Assembly: GCF_001638985.1 (NCBI RefSeq)
Contig: NW_017265142.1
Coordinates: forward strand, 852,949 to 916,948
DNA length: 64,000 nucleotides
Source of the DNA: Phycomyces blakesleeanus NRRL 1555(-)
Lineage: Eukaryota; Mucoromycota; Mucoromycetes; Mucorales; Phycomycetaceae
Direction of reading: 5' to 3'
Within the stretch, counting starts at the first letter, position 1. Each line of letters opens with the position of its first letter. Positions 35,658-47,122 of the stretch are shown here, in pieces. The translations under genes were made by a program, and so were the position numbers. The notes below the pieces were generated by a model. It did not search any database, was not told the DNA's origin, and saw only the letters and a program-made list of their open reading frames with translations.

Positions 35658-37968
35658 ACGGTCAATCGGACCTGTTTTTTTTTATATTCTTCTTCTATTA
35701 TCTTATGGGCATATATATTTGTCATGTTTTTTTTTGGATTTAATTTTTTGATTTTATTTATTTATTTATTTATTTTGTATTTTATTCGTTTGACTTTATC
35801 ATAGTCATTATTTCTTGTCTCTTCTCTATAAGACTTTAACGTTTAATTAATTTAACAGCTAAATAAATAATACGCAAAAGAAGAAGAACCTTTTGTTATG
35901 TTGTAGTATTCAATTATTTTAATTCTTATAAATATAAGGACTTTTACTTAGATATCTACAAAAGTGTAAGACGTATGAAGCAGCACATCTTCACACACGC
36001 ACACGCACACGCACACGTACTTAAAAATTAAATCACTCTAGCTGTATTTTTATATTTATACATTTTAGCACAGCCAGGTTTGGCATTGGCCTGATGCTTG
36101 GTAAATTAAAAATAAAAAAAAGTCAAACCAACTTACACAGTATGTACAGTATTTTATTTTAAATAACAATGTCCACCCCCACTTTTGTACTATTTTCTAT
36201 ATACGTACATTATCAGCTGAATAACATATGCATTTGCTTTAATATAAAAAAAGCATCTACTTATATATATGATGTGTATGTTTGGCTCAATAAACAAAAT
36301 CTTGCGATTAAAAGTGGGATGATTACGGATACATCTTGCTTTTACTGATAAATGTTATAACAAAGATTAAATAGTGGAATAAATTGCTATAAATGTAAAT
36401 AAATTAATGCACAGTTAAGACATGTTGAGAGTAAAAAAGAATTTACAGGCAAAACTTTCTTTAATAAGCGGTTAATGTGCTTACTTAAACAAGCGTATGA
36501 AGTACATGATAAAAAAAAGGAAAGTGTCCACTGGAAAGTACATAGCTTATTAAATATCGAAAACAATCAATTTGTGTTTCAACAACTGTAGCCAATCCAT
36601 CATTGTATCTATTCATGAGACTCTAATAAAACTGCACTAACGTATGACATAGAAAGACTATATAGTAAGACGGCTATTACTCGCCAAGAACTTTAGAACC
36701 AAGATATTATTACAGTCTGTACTTGCAATAAAGCCTTGACACTGCTACAGATAACTTTTTAATAATAAATACTGTGCAGCTACAGCTGAAATATGTAACT
36801 TTTAAAGAAATGTACAAATCTAAAGAGCTGCTGATATTCCAAGAGAATAAGTAACTTTTATGTTTATCTTTCTTCTTTTAATTTTCATTTTGCAAAGGTA
36901 CATTATACACAGAGGTGTATAAGATTAGTGCTTAGGATACAAGTGGTTTGACCATTTCACATAGTCTAAAAAAATCAAAATGAACAAGTATATATACATA
37001 TAATCTTTTGTAGGGTTATACTTTGTTCTTAATTAATTAATTAGTTAATAGGAAGACTTTTTGGTTTACGTTTTTCAAATATAAAATAAAATAAAAAATT
37101 CATTCGAATGTACAAATATATTGGAACATTATGGTTTAAACTAAAGTACATTAACTAACGAATTATATCGACCAGTACCAAGGTTAGTTATTATGAACTT
37201 GGCGAATATCACGTTTTCTAATGCATACTGTCAGCAAAAGAAAGAAGAAGAAAAAAGTTTCCGAGAGCTTTCTTGAGAGCCGTGGACTATTTTTGAATAG
37301 AACTTAAATATGCCGTATTCTTCATTGGATTTAACAGCTTCCTGATATTGTTTTTCAAACCACTCTGTAAACATTCGATCAGATTGAAATATGGAACCTA
37401 TACACGTTGTCTAGGTCAGATATTTTGCCCTTAATCTATCTCAATACTATACACACAATTCGTACTCCAATTAATCCGAGAGTCTTAAATATATATGCAG
37501 TAAAAGTATAATGGTTAGTCTATTTGTTTTCTTGGTTTTATTGTGTTTCAAGATAATGTACTTGTCTATGAAACCCCAAATACATTGCAATATCGATAAT
37601 ACTAAATTTATATGCTATGAAAAAGAAATAAGTAAAGGGTGTGTGTCAATTGAATTCAAACTTGAGCCTTATCATGAGCAAAACAATAAAGAAAATACTT
37701 GATATTTTGAGGCAAAAATAGATAGTAGAGAGGGTGACTACCTATTCATTTTTGAAGATTACCATTTTTATCGAATATCTGAGCTTTAACTACAAAACTT
37801 GAATCACAGAAACCCCTATTCAAATTTGAATTATGAGAAACGTACAAATATGGAGTTCTGTTTTATAATACAAATAGTGCTTAAATAGACAGTACTATTT
37901 TTAGCCTCTTCAAAATTGGGTTGGAAAATTACATCTTTTCCTTCAAAATCGAGCTCATTTATGAATAA
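35658..37968. other. Long AT-rich spacer downstream of GYP5-like gene
   Basis: The first about 250 bp are presumably 3' UTR and terminator region (T-rich, TTTATTTATTTATTTATTTT). A CACACG microsatellite lies at about 35992-36016. Small open frames such as 37511-37702 have no coding character. No gene is supported. Confidence 0.5.
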
Positions 37969-38356
37969 CTGCCATTCACCAGCGTACGAGGGAATTGTCG
38001 AGGGAATTGCATCGAGGGAATTGAGCCACATCATATACGATTCCGATTGTTATTCAGAATTTGTCTTTTAAATATTTACTAAAATACCCTGCCCATTTTT
38101 ATTTTTTTGTTAATTATTTGTTTCATTTTGGTTATATAAAATGAGCTTTTTAAAGTATGGTCGTTTAGTATATTTCTTTTTGTAACCAGAGTCCTTATTT
38201 TAGAAAATTTGTCAATTCCCTCGACAATTACATGGTCAAAAACACCATGTAATTGTCGAGGGAATTGACAAATATATCCATTCGGAATCGAATAAATTAC
38301 TATGAAAAGTAACTTTTCTTTCAATTCCCTCGATGCAACACTGTGGTAAATGGCAG
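37969..38356 (-). mobile_element. Fold-back MITE copy 2 (uninterrupted)
   Basis: About 388 bp bounded by CTGCCATTCACC and its inverse GGTAAATGGCAG. Inside are repeated GAGGGAATTG units near the left end and a perfect 30-bp stem with a 7-nt loop (38207-38273). In reverse complement it aligns along its length with copy 1 around 9217-10950, lacking the Tc1-A insertion. It encodes nothing. The autonomous parent is not identified. Confidence 0.75.
38207..38273. repeat. Perfect 30-bp hairpin inside the MITE
   Basis: Left arm 38207-38236, loop CAAAAAC 38237-38243, right arm 38244-38273. The arms are exact reverse complements and include the CAATTCCCTCGACAATTAC unit. A transcript would fold into a single long stem. 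Confidence 0.9.
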
Positions 38357-38443
38357 CATTTATAACTCCGTGCTCGTAGAAATGTCGGGGAAGATTTTTG
38401 AACCAATAGAATTACTGAAAATAGAAGAAATTATAACTTCAGA

Positions 38444-38486
38444 CTCGTAGGTTTCTACGAGCTCGTAGGTTTCTACGAGCTCGTAG
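38444..38486. repeat. Tandem short palindromes (CTCGTAG-GTTT-CTACGAG)
   Basis: Two perfect 18-bp units (38444-38461 and 38462-38479), each a 7-bp stem with a GTTT loop, followed by a third half unit CTCGTAG (38480-38486). Related words (CTCGTAGA, ACTCGTAGA) occur nearby at 38374 and 39432. Confidence 0.8.
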
Positions 38487-39452
38487 ATTCTTTAGCAAAT
38501 ATGATTTGTGGGATTTCAGATTGTTTTTGCATCTAATCCAATCAATTGCTCTAAATATGGTAAATCTATACCTTTTTAGGTACTTTAAATTTTCTTATAA
38601 TTGGTCCAACAAACTTAATGTTTTATAGCAAAATATTTTTATTTTTTGACTTTATTAATAGTAAAAGTAATAAAATAAGGCTCTTCTTTAGCCTTCTCAT
38701 ATCTATAGCATTGCCTCTAACAAAGGGTACTAAAAAATAGTAGACGAATGATAGAATAAGTATGTAAAGAAGAAGACTATGATAATTTTAAATTAAATAA
38801 TAAGTATAGTAAAAGTTTAATTTAAATTGTAAGATCAATACCTTTATAAACTACTAGATATCGCTTTGGCCAGAAATAAAAAAGGGAGTTTCGTTTAACA
38901 TTACAAGAGCTATAGCTATATCATTCTATCTATAAAATATGTGTATGTGTGCTTATCTTGTAAGGCTTTGATAAAATGTTTTGTGTTATAGGGTCTTGTT
39001 ATAGATCTCTTGCTTAATATTGTTATCGCCTAAAAGCTATATGTTATTGGTTAGTACTTTGTAAAGCCTGAAAGACTTGTCAACAATAGTAATAGTGAGA
39101 AGAAATAGAAAGAAAAAGACTTTAGGAAATAAAACACAAGTTCGCATTAAAAAAAATATCAGTAGGTATGACTGTTTCTGGTATAAGCTCAGATCCAAGG
39201 TACAAAGTTCATAGGGCTTGTTTAACCCTCTAGTTGATTTTTCTTTAATCAAGCAAGTAGTTCTCTCTATTCGGAAATCAAGATGGTTTTCTGGGTTGAC
39301 GACGAGACTTTCATCTTCAAAATATTTCTCTAGAGCCAAAATAGGTTAGAGATATTCTAAACTTGGTAAGTGCTAGATGGTGTTCAAAAATCTGCCATTT
39401 ATTTCCAAAATAAGGCAGCTTGTTTCAAATACTCGTAGATTTTTTTCTACAG
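38487..39452. other. AT-rich spacer, no gene supported
   Basis: Contains a 100-codon minus-strand open frame at 39037-39339 that I do not recognise and that lacks coding character outside its hydrophobic C-terminal part. I treat it as noncoding. Confidence 0.45.
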
Positions 39453-39493
39453 TGCAATTCCCTCGACAATTCCCTCGTACGCTGGTGAATGGC
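39453..39493. repeat. Detached MITE terminus
   Basis: ACAGTGCAATTCCCTCGACA followed by ATTCCCTCGTACGCTGGTGAATGGC is the terminal part of the fold-back MITE family without the rest of the element. Confidence 0.65.
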
Positions 39494-39610
39494 AAACAAT
39501 CGAGTAAATTTGAAGCAATCCAAAATAGGAAGTACGGAATATCAAGAATTAAAACCCCATTTGGATGATTTTCATGAACTTCTTCAAAAATGAACAAGTA
39601 GTCACCCTCT

Positions 39611-39905
39611 CTAGTAAACCACATTTGTAAGGTACACAATTCGAAAAATGAGGCGCACTATTGGGTTAAAGCTTTTTCAAAGTTTTTTTTATATTTAAAC
39701 AAGAGGGAGAGTCCACGATATAAGAAAAATAGTGGCAGAATGTTTATTACTATCCTTAATGGTCTAAGAATACTTTTCTGTGTTGTCTATCTAAAAACAA
39801 AATCCGTTCATAACAATTGGTGGCTCTTAACTATGCGTCTTCTATTCTCGAATTGTGTGCCTTAAATTTTCGAATTGTGCGTCTTGTATAGTGCTTCTCA
39901 CTCTA
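39611..39905. mobile_element. MITE derived from the Tc1-C family
   Basis: Left end reads like AGTAAACCACATTTGTAAGG and continues TACACAATTCGAAAAATGAGGCGCAC. The right end reads ATTTTCGAATTGTGCGTCTTGTATAGTGCTTCTCACT. Both ends match the tandem-repeat termini of Tc1-C (17880-20372) with substitutions. Only about 200 bp of unrelated sequence lie between them and there is no transposase, so this looks like a non-autonomous derivative. Outer limits are approximate. Confidence 0.65.
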
Positions 39906-40881
39906 AGCGTATTAACGTTTCTTCTGGACCAACATAAAGTTTAGTATTATCCGAGAGATACCCTTTGTGCGAATTCAAGAAAGGACCTTGTAGAGTGTAT
40001 TACAAGAATTATTACAATGGCTCTGTACGATTACTATGGAATATTAGTAGTACAGATATATACAATGCATTATATCTTCAGTACCTGAGAAACTTCTATG
40101 TTTAAGGCACCATATTGTATTTAGTTTTTAACGACCTAAGAAAATGTCTTTATTAACTGGCAAACATTTACACAAAGAGAATCATTCGGATTCCATTAAA
40201 GAACGGACCAAGTCTCTATTATACAAGACTGAAAGTAAAAATAAAGTAAAACGAAAGTCTTTGATGAGCTATGTTATGAAGAGAATATTGAGTCAGCCGT
40301 TGTTACATTTTATTACTAATTATCAACACACATTCTTCATAGTATTGTTACAAGATTGGTGTACTTTTTTTGTCAAAAACCGGTGTTGTTAATTCGAGTA
40401 TCAATGCAAATATATATCATAATTGTATACACAATTATAGAACATTTTATTTTCTATAGCTAAGCAACAGTACCTTGCTGGATATGCTTTTAATTCTCGA
40501 ATAAAAACTCTCTATTTTACCAGCTTTAAAGACATAGCGAGCACTTCACCTAATAACCCATCCCCATCCGGTTATACATCTCTCTCGAGTACATATCCGA
40601 TGAAAGGATAATATAATAATGGTATTCAATATACAGATGCAATATCAAGCTAGATACACGTACACACGCACCATACTCTAGTACCATTACTGTGATAGCT
40701 TTTCTTACAATGATTTTTTTAATACAAAACAAAAAAGATTAAATTCTTTTTGATTTTGAAATTCGAGGTTGGTTTTTTCTTTCTCTAATGAAAGCCGTAT
40801 ATTACTCCTTCTCCTTCACCTTTATATATAGACTTATATACGTATGTGTGTATGTAAGATGATCATATAACCGAGCCATGT
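39906..40881. other. Spacer downstream of ATP16
   Basis: An 82-codon plus-strand open frame (40144-40392; MSLLTGKHLHKENH...) starts with ATG but has no recognised domain. I rate it unlikely to be a gene without transcript evidence. The 3' UTR of the minus-strand ATP16 gene must lie in the right part, where there are T-rich runs on that strand. Confidence 0.4.
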
Positions 40882-41812
40882 TTACTTGGTCAAGGCAGAC
40901 TGAAGAGCCTCGTAGAACTCAACCTCGATCTTGGCCTCTGCCTTCTCAACCTCGGAACCGCTTCCGGCAAGGGCACGCTGAGCCTCAGCAAGACCAGCTT
41001 GGACATTCTAATTCATTTTATCCAACCAAAATTTCCAACTCTTGTCAGTATCTTGTTGTCTCAACCATAATATTCCTCAATTGCTCTCTAATTTTTTCTT
41101 TATCAAACCAAAAACATACCTCGAGCGAGAAGTCTTCAAGAGGAGCAGCCTCCACAGCGTTAATGTTGAGAGAAGAGTCGGGGTTGATTGTAGCGAAACC
41201 ACCAGAAACTATAAAAGTTCATAACAAACACAAACAAAAGTTACGTTTGAGTAAGATATTATATTTTTTTTAAAAAAAGAAAAAAGAAAAAGAAAGAAAG
41301 TAAAAGGTCCTGGACTCATTTATTGTCGTATAACTCACCAAAGAACTTCTTTGTAACCTCAGCAGACTCAACAACCTCAACAACACCAGGGTTCAATTGT
41401 TCAATTGTGGGGACATGGTTGGCAAGAATACCCATGTCACCCGAGGTGGCAGCCAAGTTAACCTGCTGGACGTTGGTAGCCTTGTAAATGGCCTAAGCAC
41501 GGACAATAAACAATTGTGAGAAACTCAATCCTAGTTTTCATTTATTCTTATTCTTTAAAAAAAGAAGAAAAATGTCTAAATTATTAATTTTGTATGTACC
41601 TTGTGGGGGAGGACAAAGGTCAAAGCAAGCTTGTCAGTGGTGGAAGCCTCAGAAGCGTAGAATCTGGCTATAATGACTCAATGAGCTGGATCGCGCTTTT
41701 TTTTTGGTTTTTGGACGACAAAAACATTATGTTGCATCATCGGTGTCTTACCCAAACGAGCAGGCTTTGCAGCAGCAACAGCAACACGAGCGGAACGGGC
41801 GAAGACGTTCAT
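40882..41812 (-). CDS. ATP16: F1-ATP synthase delta subunit, mitochondrial
   Basis: Five exons on the minus strand (41812-41752, 41667-41600, 41492-41339, 41208-41120, 41007-40882) join in phase to 165 residues. The product is the F1 delta subunit of the central stalk (counterpart of bacterial epsilon), which couples rotation to ATP synthesis in the mitochondrial matrix. The N-terminus MNVFARSARVAVAAAKPARLARFYAS is a typical presequence. The beta-sandwich follows: KLALTFVLPHKAIYKATNVQQVNLAATSGDMGILANHVPTIEQLNPGVV, and FVSGGFATINPDSSLNINAVEA. The two C-terminal helices are NVQAGLAEAQRAL and AEAKIEVEFYEALQSALTK. Length and motif order match fungal Atp16. All introns are GT-AG and 80-130 nt long. 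Confidence 0.94.
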
Positions 41813-43949
41813 TCTTAAATAATAGTATGGAGGAGGAGAAGCTTTGAACGTTTATACACTTAGTGTTTTTTTAGGGCAAACTGTGCCATGAAGCGTGATG
41901 ACGTCATATAGTCTGTTTTCCGAAACCATTGGCCAACTTCAGACATATAAAAAAATCAGCCTAATAATATATTATATTTCCCAGATTTGCTGTTGAAGAC
42001 TGGCGACTTTTTTTTTCTTCTCTTTTTACCCAGCCCAAGTTTGATATTTTATGCTTTCAGTAAAAACCCGTTTTATTCTCTTAATGCTTCATTAAATTAA
42101 ATAATTCATTTTTTATTGTTTTGTCGACCTCGAAAGGATGTTTGACTTGGTATCATAGATCATTAATAAAGCTCTGATTTACAGACCTTTTTTTTTAAAT
42201 TAAATAAATAAATACAAAAAAGACATAGTTTTAGACGCATGTGTGAAGCACTACTGTTATTCGGCATCATGATAGAGCCCTTCTTTACTTTTTTAAATCG
42301 TATATTTAGCATACAGTTTTTGTATTGCCGCCACCCGTTGCACTATACATCATAATGTACTGCTTTGTCAAAAGTATTTGACAAACTGATCAACCAAACT
42401 AGCTTTGAGCAAAATATCAAATTATATACTTTATATCCTAATCATAAGGACGACCGAAGTTTCGATTTTACGAGACCACCTAAATGTAACTTGCTATAAA
42501 AAGAAAAAATAAATACATCTGGTCCCTAACGATCCATATTTATCTCTATAATAAAATCGCTTTAATACAAAGCGGAAGAATGACTTGAGCCAAGTATAAA
42601 AAGTACAATATCGAGTATGCACTTTTGTAAATACCGCTTAACGCAGATAGTGTGCATTATCCAATATATATACATTTATATGTAGTAAAATAGCTACTTA
42701 GCATACTGCTTAAAAATGCTATATCCGAACAGGATATAACAGCATCCATCTTGGAGACGACGTACCCTTATAACCACCGCGTGTTATTATTAATAGAATA
42801 TAATATATATACAGCTATAATATTGTGTACAAAATGCTTTTTCGAGAGAAACAACGTAAAATATGCTTTGTAAAAAGATTTATTTTGTTGAGCAAGTGCC
42901 AGAAAATCTTACTAGCTCTTTATTGCCAATAAACATTAAGAACATAATTTTTGTACATGTGCCAAGATTCTTTTCTTTATGATTCTTTTTGAAACAAAAT
43001 TTGACCAATAATGTGTGAGATTAGTGCAAGACATAAGTTTATAGTTTGTAATATCAGAGCCACCCCGTGAGGCCTCAAAGTCCCTAAAAAATAAGAAGAA
43101 GAAGGAGGAGGTGGCACTATACATGATATGTTGAGTAAAGTGTTTATATGACAACCTGGTCATGTTTCTTGGCTTTATTTTGGCTCTTTCTTCATCAGTG
43201 GCATTTCCCAGGATAGGCTTCTTAGATGATATTAAGTTTCCTACGATTATAGTCCCTCAAATATATGAAAAAGAGCCTTTGAGTTTGATCTGCAGATATA
43301 GAATGATTGGGGTACAAAGTGCATGTACATGTATGTATCTATGTGTGCGTGCGCATGTTTGTTTGTAGGGAGGATAGTGGTGATGCAACTAAGAAGAGTC
43401 GATATGCATTTAGAGTAATATTATACTGAATTATATGGCTGAGGTAGGGAAATATAGTTAAAAGGCACATTTACATTAGGGCTATATCGTTTATTTTAAA
43501 CCAGAAAGGTACCCACTACTTAAAGAGACCAAAAGCAAGGAGAGGAGGAGTAATCGATATACATTGGTCTTGTACTCCAAAAGACTTGACTACGTAACCA
43601 AATATTTCATCTAGACATGTCCATATTGTAGCTTAACCCCCTGTCTTTTTGGTTTATATTTTATGTTTGATTGTGTGTATGTATTTGGCTTGCAGACCGC
43701 AGTTTTTTATCAATGCAATTCAGCTTGGCATAAAGTGTTTCCATAGATGTCTTGCATGCCCTTTTATGATTATCGTACATCATATCCTCATAATCAAACC
43801 AGAACTTTTCCTCAACTGCAGTTACTCCAGATCGTCCTCATAACCGAAAGAGAAAAAAAACTAATCTATCCATACCATGCAAGACCCATATTTGACTTAT
43901 ACTGGTATTAATGTAGCCAAATTATTTTCCTTTACTTATCAAACAAAAG
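41813..43949. other. Intergenic spacer, no gene seen
   Basis: 2.1 kb of AT-rich sequence with scattered short open frames (for example 43162-43368, 43649-43843) that show no domain. The promoter of ATP16 should lie just right of 41812. No repeat family from elsewhere in the window was recognised here. Confidence 0.5.
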
Positions 43950-44318
43950 CTAGATAAGCTTGTCAATATCATAAAGATCTGTGACAGCTTGAGCGGAAGT
44001 ACAGGTGTGACTCGTATCCAATACATTTTCTCGCCCTACTTTTGTAATTTCACCTTTTTGGGAAAAAATTGCAGGAACCACGAAGTTCTTATTTCCAGGT
44101 GACAGACATGCTGCCAAAAGACAGGCCAACTGTTCAGAAATTTCGTTAAGCTTGTCATTGTTAAGTACTCCAATGATATTGACTTGGCCAAAGTGATTCA
44201 AAATAGACTCCAATAATAATTTAATGTTTCTACTCTTGTTAACATTGCCATAAAGCTCTTGTACTTGTTGCCGGTCTAGTGAAGCTCTTCTGGTACTCCT
44301 TATTATAGCAGCTGCCAT
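43950..44318 (-). CDS. Hypothetical 122-aa protein
   Basis: A single open frame from ATG 44318 to the stop at 43950 encodes MAAAIIRSTRRASLDRQQVQELYG..., with balanced amino-acid use unlike AT-driven noise. The first 15 residues are basic with no acidic residue until Asp15, so a mitochondrial presequence is possible. Residues about 30-85 look helical (IKLLLESILNHFG, LNEISEQLACLLAACL). I do not recognise a family. It is divergent from TIM9, with 266 bp between the start codons, so the two may share a promoter region, which contains a run of C at about 44470-44485. It could also be one exon of a larger gene. Confidence 0.5.
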   Translation of the reverse strand: MAAAIIRSTRRASLDRQQVQELYGNVNKSRNIKLLLESILNHFGQVNIIGVLNNDKLNEISEQLACLLAACLSPGNKNFVVPAIFSQKGEITKVGRENVLDTSHTCTSAQAVTDLYDIDKLI

Positions 44319-44584
44319 TATAATCTAAAGAGATAATGGTGCGATCAGAACTTGATTGATTGTATCTTCATGTTTGCGCAATGTAGATATTGAGAGAAGG
44401 TTAAAGCAAAGTGTCTTTTGGCTGACGGCCAACCAAACTCATCACACACGTGACACATCAGCATACGAATTTCCCCCCCCCCCCCAAAGTGTGCGAATAC
44501 TTTCCGAAAAAGGTGTATCATTTTTTCTGTTTATAAAATAAAATAAATAAATAAAGTAAACATCTCAAAAAATAACAAAGCAAC

Positions 44585-45105
44585 ATGGACATTTCTCGTT
44601 ATAACCAAGCCGAACAGGCACAGATCGCAGCTATGATTGAGCAGAAACAGGAAAGTGTTGGCCAAACTCACACACGTCAATTCAGAATGCAAACTCATGA
44701 GGTGGGACTAACCCTTCACCCCCAACCCCTTTTATAGATGAAGGACTTTATGAACTTGTACAGTAATCTCGTCCAACGTTGTTTTGAGGATTGTGCCAAT
44801 GACTTTACAACAAAGGCTGTTTCTAGAAAGGAGGTAAGGGTTCCAGCATTGACCAAGGATCGCACTGCGTTGCGTTGCACTGCGCTACACTGCGTTGCTT
44901 TTGCTTTGTGTATGCCTTTGACTGATACCCGATTTATCTTCTGTAAGGAATCCTGCGTAAAGATGTGTGCAGACAAGTTCCTGAAACACTCTGAAAGAGT
45001 GGGTGCTCGATTTTCTGAGCTCAGCCAGACCGTAAGTGAGAGGATTACAGATCCACAAATACTTATACACATATATATTAGATGACACCCCCAGGTTCAC
45101 AGTAA
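44585..45105 (+). CDS. TIM9: Mitochondrial intermembrane-space chaperone Tim9
   Basis: A small Tim protein that with Tim10 escorts hydrophobic precursors across the intermembrane space. Twin CX3C motifs are present: CFEDC in exon 2 (44738-44833) and CVKMC in exon 3 (44948-45031). Around them are MKDFMNLYSNLVQRC and KFLKHSERVGARFSEL, diagnostic for Tim9. A short exon 4 (45082-45105) ends the protein. The first exon begins at ATG 44585. By homology it should end after EQKQ at 44650, giving 89 residues in all, but the intron there would start GAAAGT instead of GTAAGT. Using the next GT (44702) keeps the frame and adds 17 residues (ESVGQTH...) just before MKDF, giving 106. Which form is made cannot be told from DNA alone. 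Confidence 0.85.
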
Positions 45106-45218
45106 ATTATTAGGTTATAAAAAAAAAGAAGCCAAATATATATATATTGTTTCGTCGGTTTTCTACATGAATAAGCGTAACGTTGTGCTGTTAAACGAGA
45201 TTTATAGAGTTATAAATT

Positions 45219-47122
45219 CTACCGAAAGATGAATTTGACACGCCACTGATTCATGCTGCTTGATTCATCTTTCGCGTCGTCGGGGGTTTCTTTTGGGTTC
45301 TGAGTAGTTTCACGCACTGCAGATTCTGCAGAAACGGACGAGAGAGGAGGAATGGCATATTCAAATGCGTTTTCCTCAAATCCAAGTTCCTCATCAAGTT
45401 CCTGGGGAGAACATTTGAGAGTTGTGCAGATCTCGTCGTAGTGATGACTGCCATTGAGAAAGGGGATAATCTCAGAGTGTATAGTGGTACCGGTGTTGAG
45501 ATTGATGATGTTTGAGAACGGTTTGTCAGCCGAATTTGGCTCAAAACTGTCGTTTGGGTTAAGGCTGATGAGAATTGGATATTTGTGCACCCGATAGATC
45601 AGGCCCTTGATGATACCAAACGATATGAAACGCCTGAAACCCCAAAAAGCAAAAAAAAGAAAAGAAATAAGATCGATTAATTTATTCTATTTTCTCATGT
45701 ATATATATATTACTGTTGGTTAGACTTACCTAACATCAATGGGCAGAGAGACAACATGTTGTTCGTCTATCCAGTCCCTAACAGAAGAACCATATTGCAG
45801 ACCACAGTAGAGGGCAAAAATACGTGGAAGGGGAGGGGTTGGCATGTCTAGAAAAAACCGTTATTATCTCGATTCACGTTGTTACTAAAGCGTTTCAACT
45901 GACTGGCAAGGGTGATGTAACGAAGGCACTCTTGTGCTAGACCAGAACTATCGTCTAGTAAGCGTGTGATCTCGGGTTTAACTGCATACACATTCGAGAA
46001 CTGGAATATGTCGGTCATGATGATGCATCCATAGTACCTTTGAATCAATTCGATTAACACCAGCACAGGAATCCACATACATTATATATACCAAACGAAG
46101 AAGAAGCTTACATGAGATGTTCCATACTCTGCCGCACCCATTCAGTTCGCACATTGCTCAAGTCGGCAATACGTTTTACATGGTTAATTCCGTTGATATG
46201 GTCAGTTACCTACAACAGGGCGTCCTTTGTTTATTTGTTTGCTTGTTTGTTTATTGTTATTATTATTTATTGTTTGTCTTATCTTACTTTTTGAACCGTT
46301 ATATCCCAATTGTGAGTCATCATTTTCTTGACATCTACCGTGCACACTGGGACCTGATAGTCGTATACGGTTGAGGGGTTTGGATAGGACGGAAACAATT
46401 TGAGATTGATTGTATTGAAAGCATCTAAGGAGAAAAAAAACGGGAGAGACAAGTCGATCAGTTCTAATACTTTCAATTTCTTTTTTACGTTTAATTATCG
46501 TTATTGCTAAAAAAATAAAATAAAGTAGATAATTATATAGAACAAAGGCTTACTTATAGGAATCTGACACTCGCAGTAACTGTTCAAATCTTCAAAGAGT
46601 TGTTCAATCACATTCTGAACAGATTTCGTCTCTGAGCTGGCATCTTGCGACAGAAAGTCACATTCCAACTAATCCCAAATGTTGGTTGTCTCGCCTAGTT
46701 CACTCTGTTGACTACTTGCTTGAATTCCTCACCTCCAAGCCTTCTAGAACTCGCGATAGTTTACGAACAACTGCTTCGTAGCTACTTGTCTCTGCATCAC
46801 GTTCGAAGACAAAGCATAGATTGAATCTGAATTCATTACGAAAATCGCGATATTTTACATGATCGTTGAGAATAACTGGACATCCCATTACTTTATAATT
46901 GTTGGTACAGATAGTAACAAGACGTTTATAGAGCTGTTTTTTTGGGATTACATATTCACTAATTGCTTCAAATTCGATTAATGGCTTTGTGGTTGATTCT
47001 TCTTGGTTTGCTAGTGGGGTAATGCTGCCTTCAGGGACTTGGTGTTGAACAACGGTTCCTTTGATGATATCAAACACTGCATAAAAGATACTATGGATAC
47101 GAGGAAATCCCTGGAACTCCAT
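45219..47122 (-). CDS. NPR2: Npr2, GATOR1/SEACIT subunit
   Basis: Seven exons on the minus strand (47122-46733, 46668-46554, 46424-46288, 46209-46112, 46037-45886, 45847-45730, 45633-45219) join in phase to 474 residues. The protein is Npr2, which with Npr3 and Iml1 forms SEACIT/GATOR1, the GAP complex that restrains TORC1 when amino acids are scarce at the vacuole. Diagnostic segments: MEFQGFPRIHSIFYAVFD, ISEYVIPKKQLYKRLVTICT, YKVMGCPVIL, FNLCFVFERDAETSSYEAVVRKL, then LYCGLQYGSSVRDW and RRFISFGIIKGLIYRVHKYP, and the C-terminal HHYDEICTTLKCSPQELDEEL. All introns are GT-AG and short. It converges with TIM9: their stop codons are only about 110 bp apart. Confidence 0.93.

Noticed and set aside
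37511..37702. Small hydrophobic frame as a secreted peptide gene
   Set aside because: AT-driven composition, no promoter or intron signals and no relative known to me; hydrophobic starts are common by chance in AT-rich DNA.
38444..38486. CRISPR-like array
   Set aside because: The palindromic units are directly adjacent with no spacers and the genome is eukaryotic.
40144..40392. 82-codon frame as a host gene
   Set aside because: It has an ATG start but no domain, lies in a repeat-bearing spacer and shows no intron or promoter signals; kept only as a remark.
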